A DNA stretch of 64,000 nt, from assembly GCA_012034595.1 (NCBI GenBank), contig JAAUPE010000004.1, positions 19,766 through 83,765 on the forward strand. The letters are read 5' to 3'. The stretch is from Calothrix sp. CSU_2_0 (GTDB lineage: Bacteria; Cyanobacteriota; Cyanobacteriia; Cyanobacteriales; Nostocaceae). Positions within the stretch are counted from its first letter, which is position 1. Every line of letters starts with the position of its first letter. The notes beneath the pieces were generated by a model, which saw only the letters and a list, made by a program, of their open reading frames with translations, had not been told where the DNA came from and ran no database searches. Below, in pieces: positions 18,309 to 26,684 of this stretch. Made by a program: the position numbers and the translations under genes.

Positions 18309-20432
18309 CTACTTGATTGGATGCTTCTGGTGGTAATGAATTTTTTCGCTTTGGCTGGATTCGAGAGAATCTTTAATTGGATTAATATTGACAACACCAA
18401 GTTTTTCAGTTTCTTTACTTTCTTTATTTCCTCTATTTCTTGCCAAAGTATTATCTGGAGAATCCAGAACTAATTCTTTGATAATTGGTAGTTCTTGTGC
18501 TATCCCCAATAATGGGATATCGATTAAAGGTAAGGAAATAGTTGCCGTTGTACCTTGATGGATTCCAGCACTTTCTAAACTAATTGTTCCTCCCATTAAT
18601 TCCATCAAGTTGCGAGAAATAGCTAGTCCTAAACCAGTTCCTTCAAACTTGCGATTTGTGGAACCTTCGACCATGACGTAGGGACGAAATAATTTTTGCT
18701 GCTGATTCGGTTCGATACCAATACCTGTATCTTGAATTTTGATGATTACATGGGGTATGCTAATTAATTGATTTTGTCGCTTAATTTCTGCACTAATCGT
18801 AATGCTACCTTCTTCTGTAAATTTTGTAGCATTGCCGATGATATTGATCAAAACCTGCTTTAATTTTTGAGGATCTGCTTTTACTAGCATTGGTTCGGAA
18901 AACTCTGGAATATTGAAATGTAAACCCTTTTGTTGAATATTCACAGATTGTAAGTTAATAACGTCTTTTAATATTTGACGTAAATCAACTTCTTCCAAAA
19001 ATACTGATAATTTTCCAGCTTCTATTTTGGAGATATCAAGTAAATCGTTAATAATTGCTAGTAGGTGAATTGCAGTTTCATCAGCTCGTTTGAGAAATTC
19101 TAATTCTTCTTCCCTATCGTCACATAAATCTTCGCGCACAACTCGAACACAGTTGATAATAACATTGAGTGGATTTCTTAATTCGTGTGATGTTGTTGCT
19201 AAAAATTGGCTTTTGACTTGATTTGCTGTTTTTGCATCTTTCCAGGAACTTTCAATTTCTTCAGCCCATACTTTGAGCCGTTCAACCATTCTATCTATAG
19301 CTTGGGCAAGCTGGTTAAATTCGCGAATTTGGAAGTTGTCGGGTACAGGTTGTGTTTGCGAATTTGAATTGATATTTAAGGCATAATCGCGCAATTGTTC
19401 GACTGGATTTGCCAGATAACGTGCGATATATAAAGATGCTAATAAACAAGCACCAATTAAGCCTATTGTCAATACCACAAGAATTATTTTGATTTCCGTT
19501 AACCCATATAAAGCATTATCTAGAGTTGTGACATCCAATATTACCCATTTTTGATTTGTGGTGTTGGGAATTGGACTGGGGATTGCTGTATAACCTGCGA
19601 GTAATTCTTCACCTTGTTTTTCAAAGAAGAACTGCAAGCTATCTTGTTTGCCTGCGATCGCATTGCGGACAATCTTCTTTAATCTTGATGCGTCGCTATG
19701 TTGGGCAATATTTGTACCGATTCGTTCGGGAATGGGATGTGCCAAAATTGTCCCATTATCGGCAATCACAACCGTCGATCCAGTTAGCAATCCTGGTGTA
19801 TTTTTACTTTTCTGCTGTAACTCGGATTGAATCGATAATAAATAACGTATATTTCCAGCATTATTATATATCGGAGATGTCAGAATCAACTGTAATTTAT
19901 TTTGTGTACCTCGTTCTACATTTCTCAGGGACTTAATATATACTTTAGGCGGAACAACAACTCTGATGTGGATATTATTTTCTGTTCCTGCCCTCTCTGA
20001 TGATAAAGTTAGATTCGTCCCATGATTATTTAAACTTTTTCCATCCAAAGGTTCATCACCACAAGTACTAGCAATAACTTGATTGATTTCTAAGTCACTA
20101 AATTGAGTGCATTCAATTTGTTTTGGTAAATTTTGTTCGAGTAAATTAATAAATAGCTGCACATCAACTTTTGAACCCGATCGCATGACAGTTGTTTGAC
20201 TCGCAGTAGACAAGTTCGCTTTAAGACTTGCTACTGTATCTAAAATTTTTTCTCCTTTGAGAATTGCATTTTCCGTTAAATTTTGACGTGCAGTATCTAA
20301 CTGGGTATAACGAGCTTTTTTGAAGACTACAATTTCACCAATCAACAACACTGGAACTGACAAAAGCAAAATCCTTGTCACTAGCAAGCGACGAAATGAT
20401 AATTGACGCAGTTTAGACATCGGCAATCTCAC
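18309..20432 (-). CDS. membrane sensor histidine kinase (double-Cache, HAMP, HisKA, HATPase)
   Basis: The 707-aa protein (or 703 from ATG 20420) has an N-terminal membrane segment at about residues 17-35, a 270-residue extracytoplasmic Cache-type sensor, and a second membrane segment near 316-337. A HAMP linker follows (YLANPVEQLRDYA). HisKA carries SHELRNPLN near residue 415, and the ATPase domain has N-box INIIGNATKF, G1 DTGIGI and G2 GTGLGLAI. The last 70 residues are a polar tail. It should autophosphorylate in response to an external small ligand. No regulator gene is adjacent, so the partner is unknown. Confidence 0.92.
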   Translation of the reverse strand: MRLPMSKLRQLSFRRLLVTRILLLSVPVLLIGEIVVFKKARYTQLDTARQNLTENAILKGEKILDTVASLKANLSTASQTTVMRSGSKVDVQLFINLLEQNLPKQIECTQFSDLEINQVIASTCGDEPLDGKSLNNHGTNLTLSSERAGTENNIHIRVVVPPKVYIKSLRNVERGTQNKLQLILTSPIYNNAGNIRYLLSIQSELQQKSKNTPGLLTGSTVVIADNGTILAHPIPERIGTNIAQHSDASRLKKIVRNAIAGKQDSLQFFFEKQGEELLAGYTAIPSPIPNTTNQKWVILDVTTLDNALYGLTEIKIILVVLTIGLIGACLLASLYIARYLANPVEQLRDYALNINSNSQTQPVPDNFQIREFNQLAQAIDRMVERLKVWAEEIESSWKDAKTANQVKSQFLATTSHELRNPLNVIINCVRVVREDLCDDREEELEFLKRADETAIHLLAIINDLLDISKIEAGKLSVFLEEVDLRQILKDVINLQSVNIQQKGLHFNIPEFSEPMLVKADPQKLKQVLINIIGNATKFTEEGSITISAEIKRQNQLISIPHVIIKIQDTGIGIEPNQQQKLFRPYVMVEGSTNRKFEGTGLGLAISRNLMELMGGTISLESAGIHQGTTATISLPLIDIPLLGIAQELPIIKELVLDSPDNTLARNRGNKESKETEKLGVVNINPIKDSLESSQSEKIHYHQKHPIK

Positions 20433-20755
20433 TTAGCATACGCAAACCACAAAAGCTACGATATACAATTTGATAACAGAAAGTTATTAAATAATAATTA
20501 TCGCTCTGAGTGGCACAATTATTACTGCAACTTGATTTTTTTTTCCCATAAACTGGAATTAACAATCTATCAAGCATTGAAATTACCTGTGTAACTGTTG
20601 CTTTGTTTACATGGCGACACCAGGAACACTATGTTCCCTAACTTCACTAAATCTCAGCTTGAATAGCTAATGTCAGAACAGCCACAATAATTAAAACGAG
20701 TAAAACAGACAGAACAATCAAAGACTATCTTAATCTACATACTTATCAGTATATA
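20433..20755. other. intergenic region, nothing recognised
   Basis: Spacer between two divergent genes, A/T rich, with a short palindrome near 20620 (GGAACACTATGTTCC). It should hold both promoters. Confidence 0.4.
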
Positions 20756-21463
20756 ATGTTGCTACATCGTCCTTATGTTACAGTCATCCTCGCAATGAGT
20801 GCAGATGGCAAAATTGCGGATTTTCAACGCTCCCCCGCAAAGTTTGGCTCGAAACTTGACAAAGCACACCTGGAAAACCAAATTGCCAGTTCAGATGCAG
20901 TATTATTTGGTGCTGCAACTCTTAGGGCTTATGGGACAACAATGACTGTATCGAAACCTGATTTGCTGCAACACAGGGAAAAGGCAGATAAACCTTCACA
21001 GCCTCTTCATATAGTAATTACAGAAAGCGCTAAACTCAATCCGGAAATTCGCTTTTTTCAGCAACCTGTTCGACGTTGGTTGTTGACAACCCATGTAGGG
21101 GCTAGTTTTTGGCAAAATCGTCTAGAATTTGAAAGGATTTTAGTTTTTGAGAGAGATTGCGAAAAAAAGGATCGGGAAATCAATCAAAAAATCGACATAA
21201 CAGCAGCATTAGAACATTTTCAGATTGAAGGGATAAGGAACCTGGCGGTTTTGGGTGGTGGTACAGTTGTTGCGTCAATGTTCGAGTTAGATTTAATCGA
21301 TGAATTATGGTTAACGGTTTGCCCTTTGATTTTGGGAGGTGCGATCGCACCAACTCCCGTGGAAGGTAAGGGATTTCTGGAGAAGTTAGCACCACGTCTC
21401 GAACTGATGGACGTGCAAACTGCCGAAAATGAGGTTTTTTTGCATTATCGGGTGAAAAGATAA
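20756..21463 (+). CDS. RibD C-terminal-type pyrimidine reductase
   Basis: The 235-aa protein is a stand-alone RibD_C/DHFR-like reductase. It starts RPYVTVILAMSADGKIAD, has the DAVLFGAATLRAYG segment, the NADPH-loop ILGGGTVVASMFE-like sequence (VLGGGTVVAS) and LIDELWLTVCPLILGG. This domain reduces the ribosyl group of the pyrimidinone intermediate in riboflavin synthesis. Because cyanobacteria also have a full RibD elsewhere, this copy may have another, related substrate. The deaminase domain is absent and the start ATG 20756 is at the family N-terminus. Confidence 0.82.
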   Translation: MLLHRPYVTVILAMSADGKIADFQRSPAKFGSKLDKAHLENQIASSDAVLFGAATLRAYGTTMTVSKPDLLQHREKADKPSQPLHIVITESAKLNPEIRFFQQPVRRWLLTTHVGASFWQNRLEFERILVFERDCEKKDREINQKIDITAALEHFQIEGIRNLAVLGGGTVVASMFELDLIDELWLTVCPLILGGAIAPTPVEGKGFLEKLAPRLELMDVQTAENEVFLHYRVKR

Positions 21464-21530
21464 GGCTCAGATGTTGGCTTTGACATATACTGAGTAGTTA
21501 AAGTTTACGCAAAATTAGTGTTTACAGTAG

Positions 21531-21588
21531 GGGCGAACGGCCGTTCGCCCTTACAATATTCAAGCCGTTCGCCCTTACAATATTCAAG
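21531..21588. repeat. perfect 20-bp palindrome plus 24-bp direct repeat
   Basis: GGGCGAACGG followed directly by CCGTTCGCCC is a perfect palindrome at 21531-21550. Its right arm starts a 24-bp unit (CCGTTCGCCC TTACAATATT CAAG) present twice in tandem (21541-21564 and 21565-21588). It could serve as a terminator for the reductase gene. Confidence 0.8.
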
Positions 21589-21667
21589 ACAAGTTTTTTG
21601 CAATACACTGTTTCACGATCGCTTTTCATCGCATTTCCCACAAAGTCAGCAGATTAGTTGACATCCT

Positions 21668-21698
21668 CCCCACCTTCTGGGTTTGCCAGAAGGTGGGG
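21668..21698. mobile_element. IS200/IS605-type terminal hairpin (remnant)
   Basis: A perfect 13-bp stem CCCCACCTTCTGG / CCAGAAGGTGGGG with a 5-nt loop is preceded by TTGACATCCT and followed by ATTCC. This plan (TTGACATCCTCCCC, hairpin, GGGGATTC) is that of the end of TnpB-type IS200/IS605 elements and PATEs in cyanobacteria. No transposase or tnpB frame remains next to it, so it is a solo end. Confidence 0.6.
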
Positions 21699-21835
21699 AT
21701 TCCAAGAATCACTTGTTGGGTTTTCTCTTTCCACGAGTCGGCTTATCGTAGAGAAGAGAAAACGAATTTGTTGATGTAACATCAAGGAACTGCGTTAACG
21801 TCTTAGCTGTCCTATCCTTAAGAAGATAACAGAGT

Positions 21836-22786
21836 GTGGTGGGTGAAATTGTGTTTTTTAGCGTTGTTATTCCGACATATAATCGCAAACCGATATTAGA
21901 GAAATGCCTGAAAGCGCTAGAAATGCAGGAAATTAGCGCATCAACTACTATCCAAGACTACGAGGTTGTGGTTGTTGATGATGGTTCGACTGATGGGACA
22001 TTGCAATGGTTAGAGGAATGCAAAAACGAGTTTCCCCACGTGCAAGTATTTGAGCAAAATCATCAAGGACCTTCGGCGGCAAGAAATTTGGGAGTTCTGC
22101 AAGCAAAAGGCGATACAATCATTTTTATTGATAGCGATTTAGTTGTCACCAAAGTCTTTTTACAATCCCATGCCGATGCCTTAGTTGATGGGAAAAATAA
22201 ACTAGGTAGTGACAAATTTTTTACCTATGGTGCGGTCATTAATACGGCTAATTTTGAAAATCCCACTTCCGAACCTTATAAAATTACAGATTTTTCACGA
22301 GCATTCTTTGCCACAGGAAATGTTGCGATCGCAAAGCATTGGTTAGTGGAAGCTGGGCTGTTTGATACGGAATTTCAATTGTATGGTTGGGAAGATTTAG
22401 AATTGGGGGTACGCTTAAAAAATCTCGGATTAGTTCTCATAAAATGTCCCCAAGCTGTGGGATATCACTGGCATCCAGCTTTTAGTATCGACGAAATTCC
22501 TAGTTTAATCGATAAAGAGATTCAACGGGGCAAGATGGGAGTTTTGTTTTATCAAAAGCATCCCACTTGGGAAGTGCGGTTGATGATTCAAATGACTTTA
22601 TTACACAAAATATTGTGGGGAACCCTGACGTTAAATGGTTTTTTGAATGAGCGCACAATGTTACCAATTTTGAAATGGTTGATTAGTATTGGTCAATCGC
22701 AGTTAGCGTTAGAATTAGCGCGAATATTTTTGAATTGGTATAACGTTAAAGGTGTATATCAAGCTTACGCGGAGATGCAGGGTTAA
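21836..22786 (+). CDS. family 2 glycosyltransferase
   Basis: The 316-aa protein has a GT-A fold: FSVVIPTYNRKPILEKCL at the start, VVVVDDGSTDGT, the DxD-like FIDSDLVV, FFATGNVAIAKHW and GWEDLELGVRLKNLG. It transfers a sugar from a nucleotide-sugar to an unknown acceptor, probably in the synthesis of exopolysaccharide or another glycan. There is no clear membrane helix. The start is one of the GTG codons at 21836, 21839 or 21851; AGAAGATAACAGA lies before the first. It sits between the IS605-type hairpin and the integron remnant. Confidence 0.88.
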   Translation: MVGEIVFFSVVIPTYNRKPILEKCLKALEMQEISASTTIQDYEVVVVDDGSTDGTLQWLEECKNEFPHVQVFEQNHQGPSAARNLGVLQAKGDTIIFIDSDLVVTKVFLQSHADALVDGKNKLGSDKFFTYGAVINTANFENPTSEPYKITDFSRAFFATGNVAIAKHWLVEAGLFDTEFQLYGWEDLELGVRLKNLGLVLIKCPQAVGYHWHPAFSIDEIPSLIDKEIQRGKMGVLFYQKHPTWEVRLMIQMTLLHKILWGTLTLNGFLNERTMLPILKWLISIGQSQLALELARIFLNWYNVKGVYQAYAEMQG

Positions 22787-22854
22787 AATCTCACCAGAAT
22801 TATGCTTATTGCAAAGCCAATGCTACTATACCAAAAGTGTTGGATATCCAGCTT

Positions 22855-22988
22855 GCGATCGCACGTGATTAAGTGTGCGTCGCTCCAAATTGTCATGCCA
22901 CTAGCACTGGATAATTGAGCTTCCACGAAGCGTGTAGAAGTGCCTATTTTTGTATGGGAATTGGAGTGCGATCGGTTTTCTAGTAAAT
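22855..22988 (-). repeat. conserved integron segment, copy a
   Basis: About 134 bp running from GCGATCGCACGTGATT to the attC-like site at 22989 are nearly identical to the segments at 24091, 25702 and 26552. It contains CACTAGCACTGGAT, GCGTGTAGAAGTGCC and TATTTTTGTATGG. On the minus strand each copy directly follows an attC right core. Confidence 0.85.
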
Positions 22989-23075
22989 TGTTAACGGTGA
23001 AGCTCAACGGCGGCAGATAACCTTTGGGCGCTAAACCAATATCTCCGTTCCGTCCATTGCAGCGCAGTGTTAGGC
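22989..23075 (-). other. attC-like integron recombination site 1
   Basis: On the minus strand the 87-bp site starts with core GCCTAAC (RYYYAAC) and ends with GTTAACA. Internal arms CTGCAATGGACGG and CCGCCGTTGAGC are partly complementary. It follows the ParE-type toxin gene by 16 bp, the expected cassette layout. Confidence 0.7.
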
Positions 23076-23090
23076 GGCTGGCAGCTTCGA

Positions 23091-23381
23091 TCACTTGCGG
23101 CTTTTCCAGTAACCAGGCTCACGACTGCAATGCATAACCGCCAAAATTAAAATGTAGTCTTGCTCAATTGTATAGAGAACACCATAAGGAAACTTACGCG
23201 CCATACACCGCCGAACATCTTCATCAATTTCAGCGTAACGGGTTGGAGACTCTCTGATCCGATAAACTGTATCCTCGAGCGCGTTTATGAACGCTTGAGC
23301 AACCTCAACCTTCTGCTCTGTGTAGTATTGAACTGCTTCAGCGTATTCATTCAGTGCTTCAGGATGAAATACGTACCTCAT
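23091..23381 (-). CDS. ParE/RelE-superfamily toxin
   Basis: The 96-aa protein begins MRYVFHPEALNEYAEAVQYY and carries the ParE/RelE core: the AQAFINALEDTVYRI helix, YAEIDEDVRRCMARKFPYGVLY and a C-terminal ILAVMHCSREPGYW strand. Members either poison gyrase or cleave mRNA at the ribosome; which applies cannot be read from sequence. Its start overlaps the antitoxin stop (ATGA), and it sits as the distal gene of a cassette just before attC-like site 1. Confidence 0.85.
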   Translation of the reverse strand: MRYVFHPEALNEYAEAVQYYTEQKVEVAQAFINALEDTVYRIRESPTRYAEIDEDVRRCMARKFPYGVLYTIEQDYILILAVMHCSREPGYWKSRK

Positions 23382-23608
23382 GGCTCAATCAGCCGTCTGA
23401 CTTGCGCTAAAGCATCTTCGCCTGAAATTGGTTGAATAGAACCATTTCGCACCTCATCTCGTCGGCGCTTGGCTTCAGCTACCCAAACTGCCTGAATTAC
23501 TGAGTCGGTATCGAACTCCAAGCTTTCCACCAACTTATCTGCCAGGAGTGCTCTTGACTCACTAGGCAAGGATAATATTTCCTCAGTCAATTGCTCAATT
23601 GAGCGCAT
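23378..23608 (-). CDS. addiction-module antitoxin (TIGR02574-like)
   Basis: The 76-aa acidic protein MRSIEQLTEEILSLPSESRA has the family helix LLADKLVESLE, then VWVAEAKRRRDEVRNGSIQP and the tail EDALAQVRRLI. This is the usual antitoxin partner of ParE/RelE-type toxins. It overlaps the toxin gene by 4 bp and is the first gene of the pair, so the two are co-translated. The complex is expected to repress its own promoter. Confidence 0.85.
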   Translation of the reverse strand: MRSIEQLTEEILSLPSESRALLADKLVESLEFDTDSVIQAVWVAEAKRRRDEVRNGSIQPISGEDALAQVRRLIEP

Positions 23609-23703
23609 AATACCAATCCCTCGCAGAAAGCTGAATCCTAGACAATTGTAGCAAAATCTGACATGAGAAGAACTTCAGGAAGTAGCCATCCACCTCAGCC
23701 ACC

Positions 23704-24051
23704 ATATTAGAACGAAAATACCCTCGTGCCCAATATGAATGGATTTGGCAGTTTGTTTTTCCTTCTGGAAATATATCCAAATATCCCCGTAGCGGAGAAG
23801 TTCGTCGTCACCATCTACATGAAAGTATTTTGCAAAAAGCCTTAAAACAAGCGGTTCGTCAAGCTGGTATTCAAAAAAAGGTGGGTTGTCATACGTTTCG
23901 CCACAGTTTTGCTACCCATTTATTGCAAAATGGCTATGATATCCGTACCGTCCAGGAATTACTCGGACACAAAGACTTAAAAACTACTATGATTTATACC
24001 CATGTTCTCAACCGTGGTGGTAAGGGTGTGCGAAGTCCTTTAGATGGATAA
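23704..24051 (+). pseudogene. integron integrase IntI, C-terminal fragment
   Basis: About 115 codons encode the C-terminal part of an integron integrase: [34 protein letters not shown], the tyrosine-recombinase box [22 protein letters not shown], the catalytic Tyr in MIYTHVL and the IntI-specific ending [10 protein letters not shown]. The WxWQxVFPS-RSG-RRHHL block is the additional domain found only in integron integrases. The N-terminal two thirds are missing; toxin-antitoxin DNA joins at about 23704. The fragment cannot be active. Confidence 0.85.
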
Positions 24052-24090
24052 TTGATTGCGATAGTTTAAGCCGAACGCTACAATTTTCCC

Positions 24091-24224
24091 GCGATCGCAC
24101 GTGATTAAGTGTGCGTCGATCCAAATTGTCATGCCACTAGCACTGGATGATTGAGCTTCCGGGAAGCGTGTAGAAGTGCCTATTTTTGTATGGGAATTGG
24201 AGTGTGATCGGTTTTCTAGTAAAT
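24091..24224 (-). repeat. conserved integron segment, copy b
   Basis: This ~134-bp copy starts 40 bp after the stop of the intI C-terminal fragment. It is the best candidate for the original attI-side sequence, because here it still follows intI. Confidence 0.8.
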
Positions 24225-24310
24225 TGTTAACGGCTAAGTTGAGCGGCGGTCAGAATCCTTTGCGTCCTTACCAAGGACTCCCGTCCGTCCGCTCCAACGT
24301 GTTGTTAGAC
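24225..24310 (-). other. attC-like integron recombination site 2
   Basis: On the minus strand the 86-bp site starts GTCTAAC, then GTTGGAGCGG, and ends CCGCTCAAC, TTAGCC, GTTAACA. The two arms pair with one extra G in one arm, the extrahelical base that defines attC strand choice. The end of the antitoxin-like gene reads into it, as is common for cassette genes. Confidence 0.8.
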
Positions 24311-24461
24311 CGCGTTTTCGCGACAAGCTCACAACTTCTCTACCGCTTTCAGCTTCCTTCTTGCGTAAATCTTCAAATATTGCATCTAGGTTATAATTGA
24401 AAGATTTTGCATACGCTTCGCGGATTTGGTGAATTTCTTCGACAATTTCATCTTCCCACAT
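24234..24461 (-). CDS. small protein paired with the PIN toxin (probable antitoxin)
   Basis: The 75-aa protein starts MWEDEIVEEIHQIREAYAKS, then FNYNLDAIFEDLRKKEAESG. These first 50 residues match the small partner often found after PIN genes in cyanobacterial toxin pairs; the final 25 residues are translated attC. It lies 3 bp past the PIN gene stop. A paralogue missing its start is at 26694. Antitoxin role is inferred from pairing only. Confidence 0.65.
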   Translation of the reverse strand: MWEDEIVEEIHQIREAYAKSFNYNLDAIFEDLRKKEAESGREVVSLSRKRGLTTRWSGRTGVLGKDAKDSDRRST

Positions 24462-24464
24462 GAC

Positions 24465-24938
24465 CTAATCTCCCATCAGTTCGTTTGGCGTGCAGAGAAC
24501 GGGCAACACGTAGCCAAAATCGAGGCTAATCTCTGCCAACTTCCCTTGGATTTGAGCGTTAGCGATATGCTTACAGTTCCACGTTAGCAGATAATCCATG
24601 CCGTGGACTGTTGCAGCAGCGATATGAATTGCGTCCACTCTCGCTTTCGGAGGCAGATTACTCCGGGATAGGAATTGTGCGGCTAAACCTTGTACATCTT
24701 TATTTAGTGCTAGTAAGGGAAAATTACGCAGAATTTCTAGCCGTTGAGCCGCGATCGCACCATCTCCTTGTGCAACCTCTTCTAGAACTGCCTCTGAAGT
24801 GTAGAGAGTGAAAGCAGTTCGACGAAATTCCCACCAGTCTTTTGTGACCTCCATATTTGCAGCCAGAATCAAGTTTTTGGTTGATCTGGCTGTGAGATAA
24901 CCCAAGATGCTGGTTTCAATGTATACCGTTTCACTCAT
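24465..24938 (-). CDS. PIN-domain protein (VapC-like toxin)
   Basis: From ATG 24938 (MSETVYIETSILGYLTA) the protein has 157 aa. PIN motifs are visible: an acidic first strand YIETSILGYL, the acidic helix with EVAQGD, and DAIHIAAATVHGMDYLLTWNCKHIAN containing the later Asp residues. PIN toxins cleave RNA using Mg2+. The first acidic residue is Glu instead of the usual Asp (VYIETS), a known variant. It is the first gene of the cassette ending in attC-like site 2. Confidence 0.82.
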   Translation of the reverse strand: MSETVYIETSILGYLTARSTKNLILAANMEVTKDWWEFRRTAFTLYTSEAVLEEVAQGDGAIAAQRLEILRNFPLLALNKDVQGLAAQFLSRSNLPPKARVDAIHIAAATVHGMDYLLTWNCKHIANAQIQGKLAEISLDFGYVLPVLCTPNELMGD

Positions 24939-24972
24939 ATTTAGAAACTGCAAGTTACTTGTTTCGGCAAAA

Positions 24973-25365
24973 TTACGTCGTAATTTTAGTATTTCTCATA
25001 CTTACACTACTAGATGCACGAATACTCCCAAATATGCCTATTACCGAGGATATGAATGCCAAACCAATTAAGGCGGTTAGCAGTCGAATTTCGATATTAC
25101 TCGATGCTGGCTTGGACAAATCAGCAAGCTTTGAAAAGAAGCTCCCATATAACATACCTGCGCTTGCAGCAAACGAGGACGAAAAGGCACAAAGGCGAGG
25201 AATAGATGGTCGAGCCATGAGGATTGCTGTTACAACAAGCGGTAGTCCTACGAAGAAGTCATCTAGAACAAACAGTGGGTTTCGCCCCTGCCCCCAGCTC
25301 CGGATAGTTTCGCCAATCATCAAAGATAAACCAAGGAGAATTGCCCAGACTCTCCAAAACTTCAT
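24973..25365 (-). CDS. small membrane protein, unknown, inside the integron region
   Basis: The 130-aa protein has about four hydrophobic helices (residues 7-22, 33-51, 58-75 and 92-112), Gly/Ala-rich, with a short polar tail ending RNTKITT. The start MKFWRVWAILLGL is a clear ATG. I recognise no family. It sits between the intI N-terminal fragment and the PIN gene, without an attC of its own, so it may share that cassette. Confidence 0.55.
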   Translation of the reverse strand: MKFWRVWAILLGLSLMIGETIRSWGQGRNPLFVLDDFFVGLPLVVTAILMARPSIPRLCAFSSSFAASAGMLYGSFFSKLADLSKPASSNIEIRLLTALIGLAFISSVIGIFGSIRASSSVSMRNTKITT

Positions 25366-25419
25366 AACTGATACTCCTTCAAACTAGGCAGAACATTACC
25401 TCAATGTTTTACCACACAG

Positions 25420-25645
25420 CGCCATCCCAAGGATATGGGAGTAAATCAAGTCGAAGCTTTTTTAACCCATTTAGCAGTTCAAGAAAAAGTCTCTGCTTCT
25501 ACTCAAAATCAGGCTTTTAATGCACTTTTATTTTTATATAGAGAAGTTTTAAATATCGATCTAGGACAGGGAATCAACGCAAAGCAAGCAAAAACTACTC
25601 GCTATGTTCCAACAGTTTTAACCGCGAAGTCCTTTAGATGGATAA
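25420..25645 (+). pseudogene. integron integrase IntI, N-terminal fragment with internal deletion
   Basis: Codons from RHPKDMGVNQVEAFL through HLAVQEKVSASTQNQAF, LLFLYREVL and TTRYVPTVLTA match the IntI N-terminal SAM-like domain. At about 25625 the sequence jumps, out of frame, to the last codons of the gene (GCGAAGTCCTTTAGATGG). The next 44 bp are identical to 24030-24073 at the end of the other intI piece. The central catalytic part is deleted. The true start would lie before 25420, where similarity fades. Confidence 0.8.
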
Positions 25646-25701
25646 TTGATTGCGATAGTTTAAGCCGCCACAATTTTCCCGCGATCGCCCTACTCCAGGT
25701 T

Positions 25702-25835
25702 GCGATCGCAGGTGATAATTGTGCGTCAACTCAAATTTTCACGCCACTAGCACTGGATGATTGAGCTTCCGCCAAGCGTGTAGAAGTGCCTATTTTTGTA
25801 TGGCAATTGGAGTGCGATCGCATTTGGTATTAAAT
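25702..25835 (-). repeat. conserved integron segment, copy c
   Basis: Same ~134-bp segment. Together with copy d it has an extra 21 bp just before it (GCGATCGCCCTACTCCAGGT), so c and d are closer relatives than a and b. Confidence 0.8.
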
Positions 25836-25923
25836 TGTTAACGGTTCTGTTCACCCGCCGCGAGTAACCTCTCGGATTCTCCAACTACTTCTATACAGTC
25901 GGTGTGCAACAGGCTTGTTGTGC
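25836..25923 (-). other. attC-like integron site 3 (diverged)
   Basis: The right end is GTTAACA on the minus strand, as in sites 1 and 2. The left core is degenerate (GCACAAC instead of RYYYAAC), but the arms CTGTTGCACACCG and CGGCGGGTGAACAG still pair partly. It follows the RelE-type toxin gene by 6 bp. Confidence 0.55.
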
Positions 25924-25929
25924 TGCTGT

Positions 25930-26190
25930 CTACAAATTGCCGACTAGCTTATCGTACTCTGCATGAGTTCCGATCCAGAACCAAGAAATACCGCTTTCTA
26001 CTTCAACACCCAAAGCACGGTAATCCAATCCTGCTCGAACTGACCAGTACTTTTTACCGATTTTCTTGAAGTGCAATGAGGGATGAGAGGGATCGGCTTT
26101 CAAAAGTTCATAGCACTGGTCTGCTGTCTCCTGCACGTTCTTGGGTAAATCGTCATAGCACTTCCAAAATCTTCGGGTTGTGTAGTGCAT
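25930..26190 (-). CDS. RelE/HigB-superfamily toxin
   Basis: The ATG at 26190 overlaps the antitoxin stop (TGATG) and gives an 86-aa protein: MHYTTRRFWKCYDDLPKNVQ, then PSHPSLHFKKIGKKYWSVRA and YRALGVEVESGISWFWIG. This is the RelE/ParE fold as found in HigB-like or type II mRNA interferases. Conserved Lys, Arg and Tyr residues suited to RNA cleavage are present. It forms a cassette with the gene before it, ended by attC-like site 3. Confidence 0.82.
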   Translation of the reverse strand: MHYTTRRFWKCYDDLPKNVQETADQCYELLKADPSHPSLHFKKIGKKYWSVRAGLDYRALGVEVESGISWFWIGTHAEYDKLVGNL

Positions 26191-26390
26191 CAGATTTCTT
26201 GGCAATGCCCTGCATTGAACTCAGCGATCGCTTCTGCCGCCAAAGCATCTAGTTTGCCCTCTGCGATGTCTTGTTCTATCTGTTCATCCCAACGCTGATA
26301 GTCCACATCCAAAACCCATTGCCTGAGTCGCTGAAACTCATCTGATGGAAGGGTCAGGATAGCTGCTTCAATTTGTTCAAGGGTTGACAT
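26190..26390 (-). CDS. antitoxin partner of the RelE-type toxin
   Basis: The 66-aa acidic protein MSTLEQIEAAILTLPSDEFQ has a helix RLRQWVLDVDYQRWDEQIEQD and an Ala/Glu-rich tail, typical of small antitoxins paired with this toxin group. It is the first gene of the pair and overlaps the toxin by one base. No DNA-binding fold is certain from sequence. Confidence 0.78.
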   Translation of the reverse strand: MSTLEQIEAAILTLPSDEFQRLRQWVLDVDYQRWDEQIEQDIAEGKLDALAAEAIAEFNAGHCQEI

Positions 26391-26551
26391 ATCAGCTTAC
26401 AACTCGATTAACTGCGATCAACATTATAACTCTGCCACAAGGATCAACTTCCTATTGATCTCATGTGTTCTAATTTCCACTCTACCCACTGGGGATAAGT
26501 TTGAACTTCTGTTGGTGCATCTAATTTCCCGCGATCGCCCTATTCCAGGTT

Positions 26552-26684
26552 GCGATCGCAGGTGATAAGTGTGCGTCGATCCAAATTGTCATGCCACTAG
26601 CACTGGATGATTGAGCTTCCGAGAAGCGTGTAGAAGTGCCTATTTTTGTATGGGAATTGGTGTGCGATCGCATTTGGTATTAAA
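26552..26684 (-). repeat. conserved integron segment, copy d
   Basis: Same segment as copies a-c, ending at attC-like site 4. No intI sequence is attached here. Confidence 0.8.

Noticed and set aside
22783..23094. 103-codon minus-strand frame over the glycosyltransferase end and attC site 1
   Set aside because: It only reads through the attC and the conserved 134-bp repeat; no start context and no domain.
24176..24400. 74-codon plus-strand frame across attC site 2
   Set aside because: Antisense to the PIN-partner gene and made of repeat sequence.
24959..25387. 142-codon plus-strand frame
   Set aside because: Antisense to the small membrane-protein gene at 24973-25365, whose hydrophobic pattern is more convincing.
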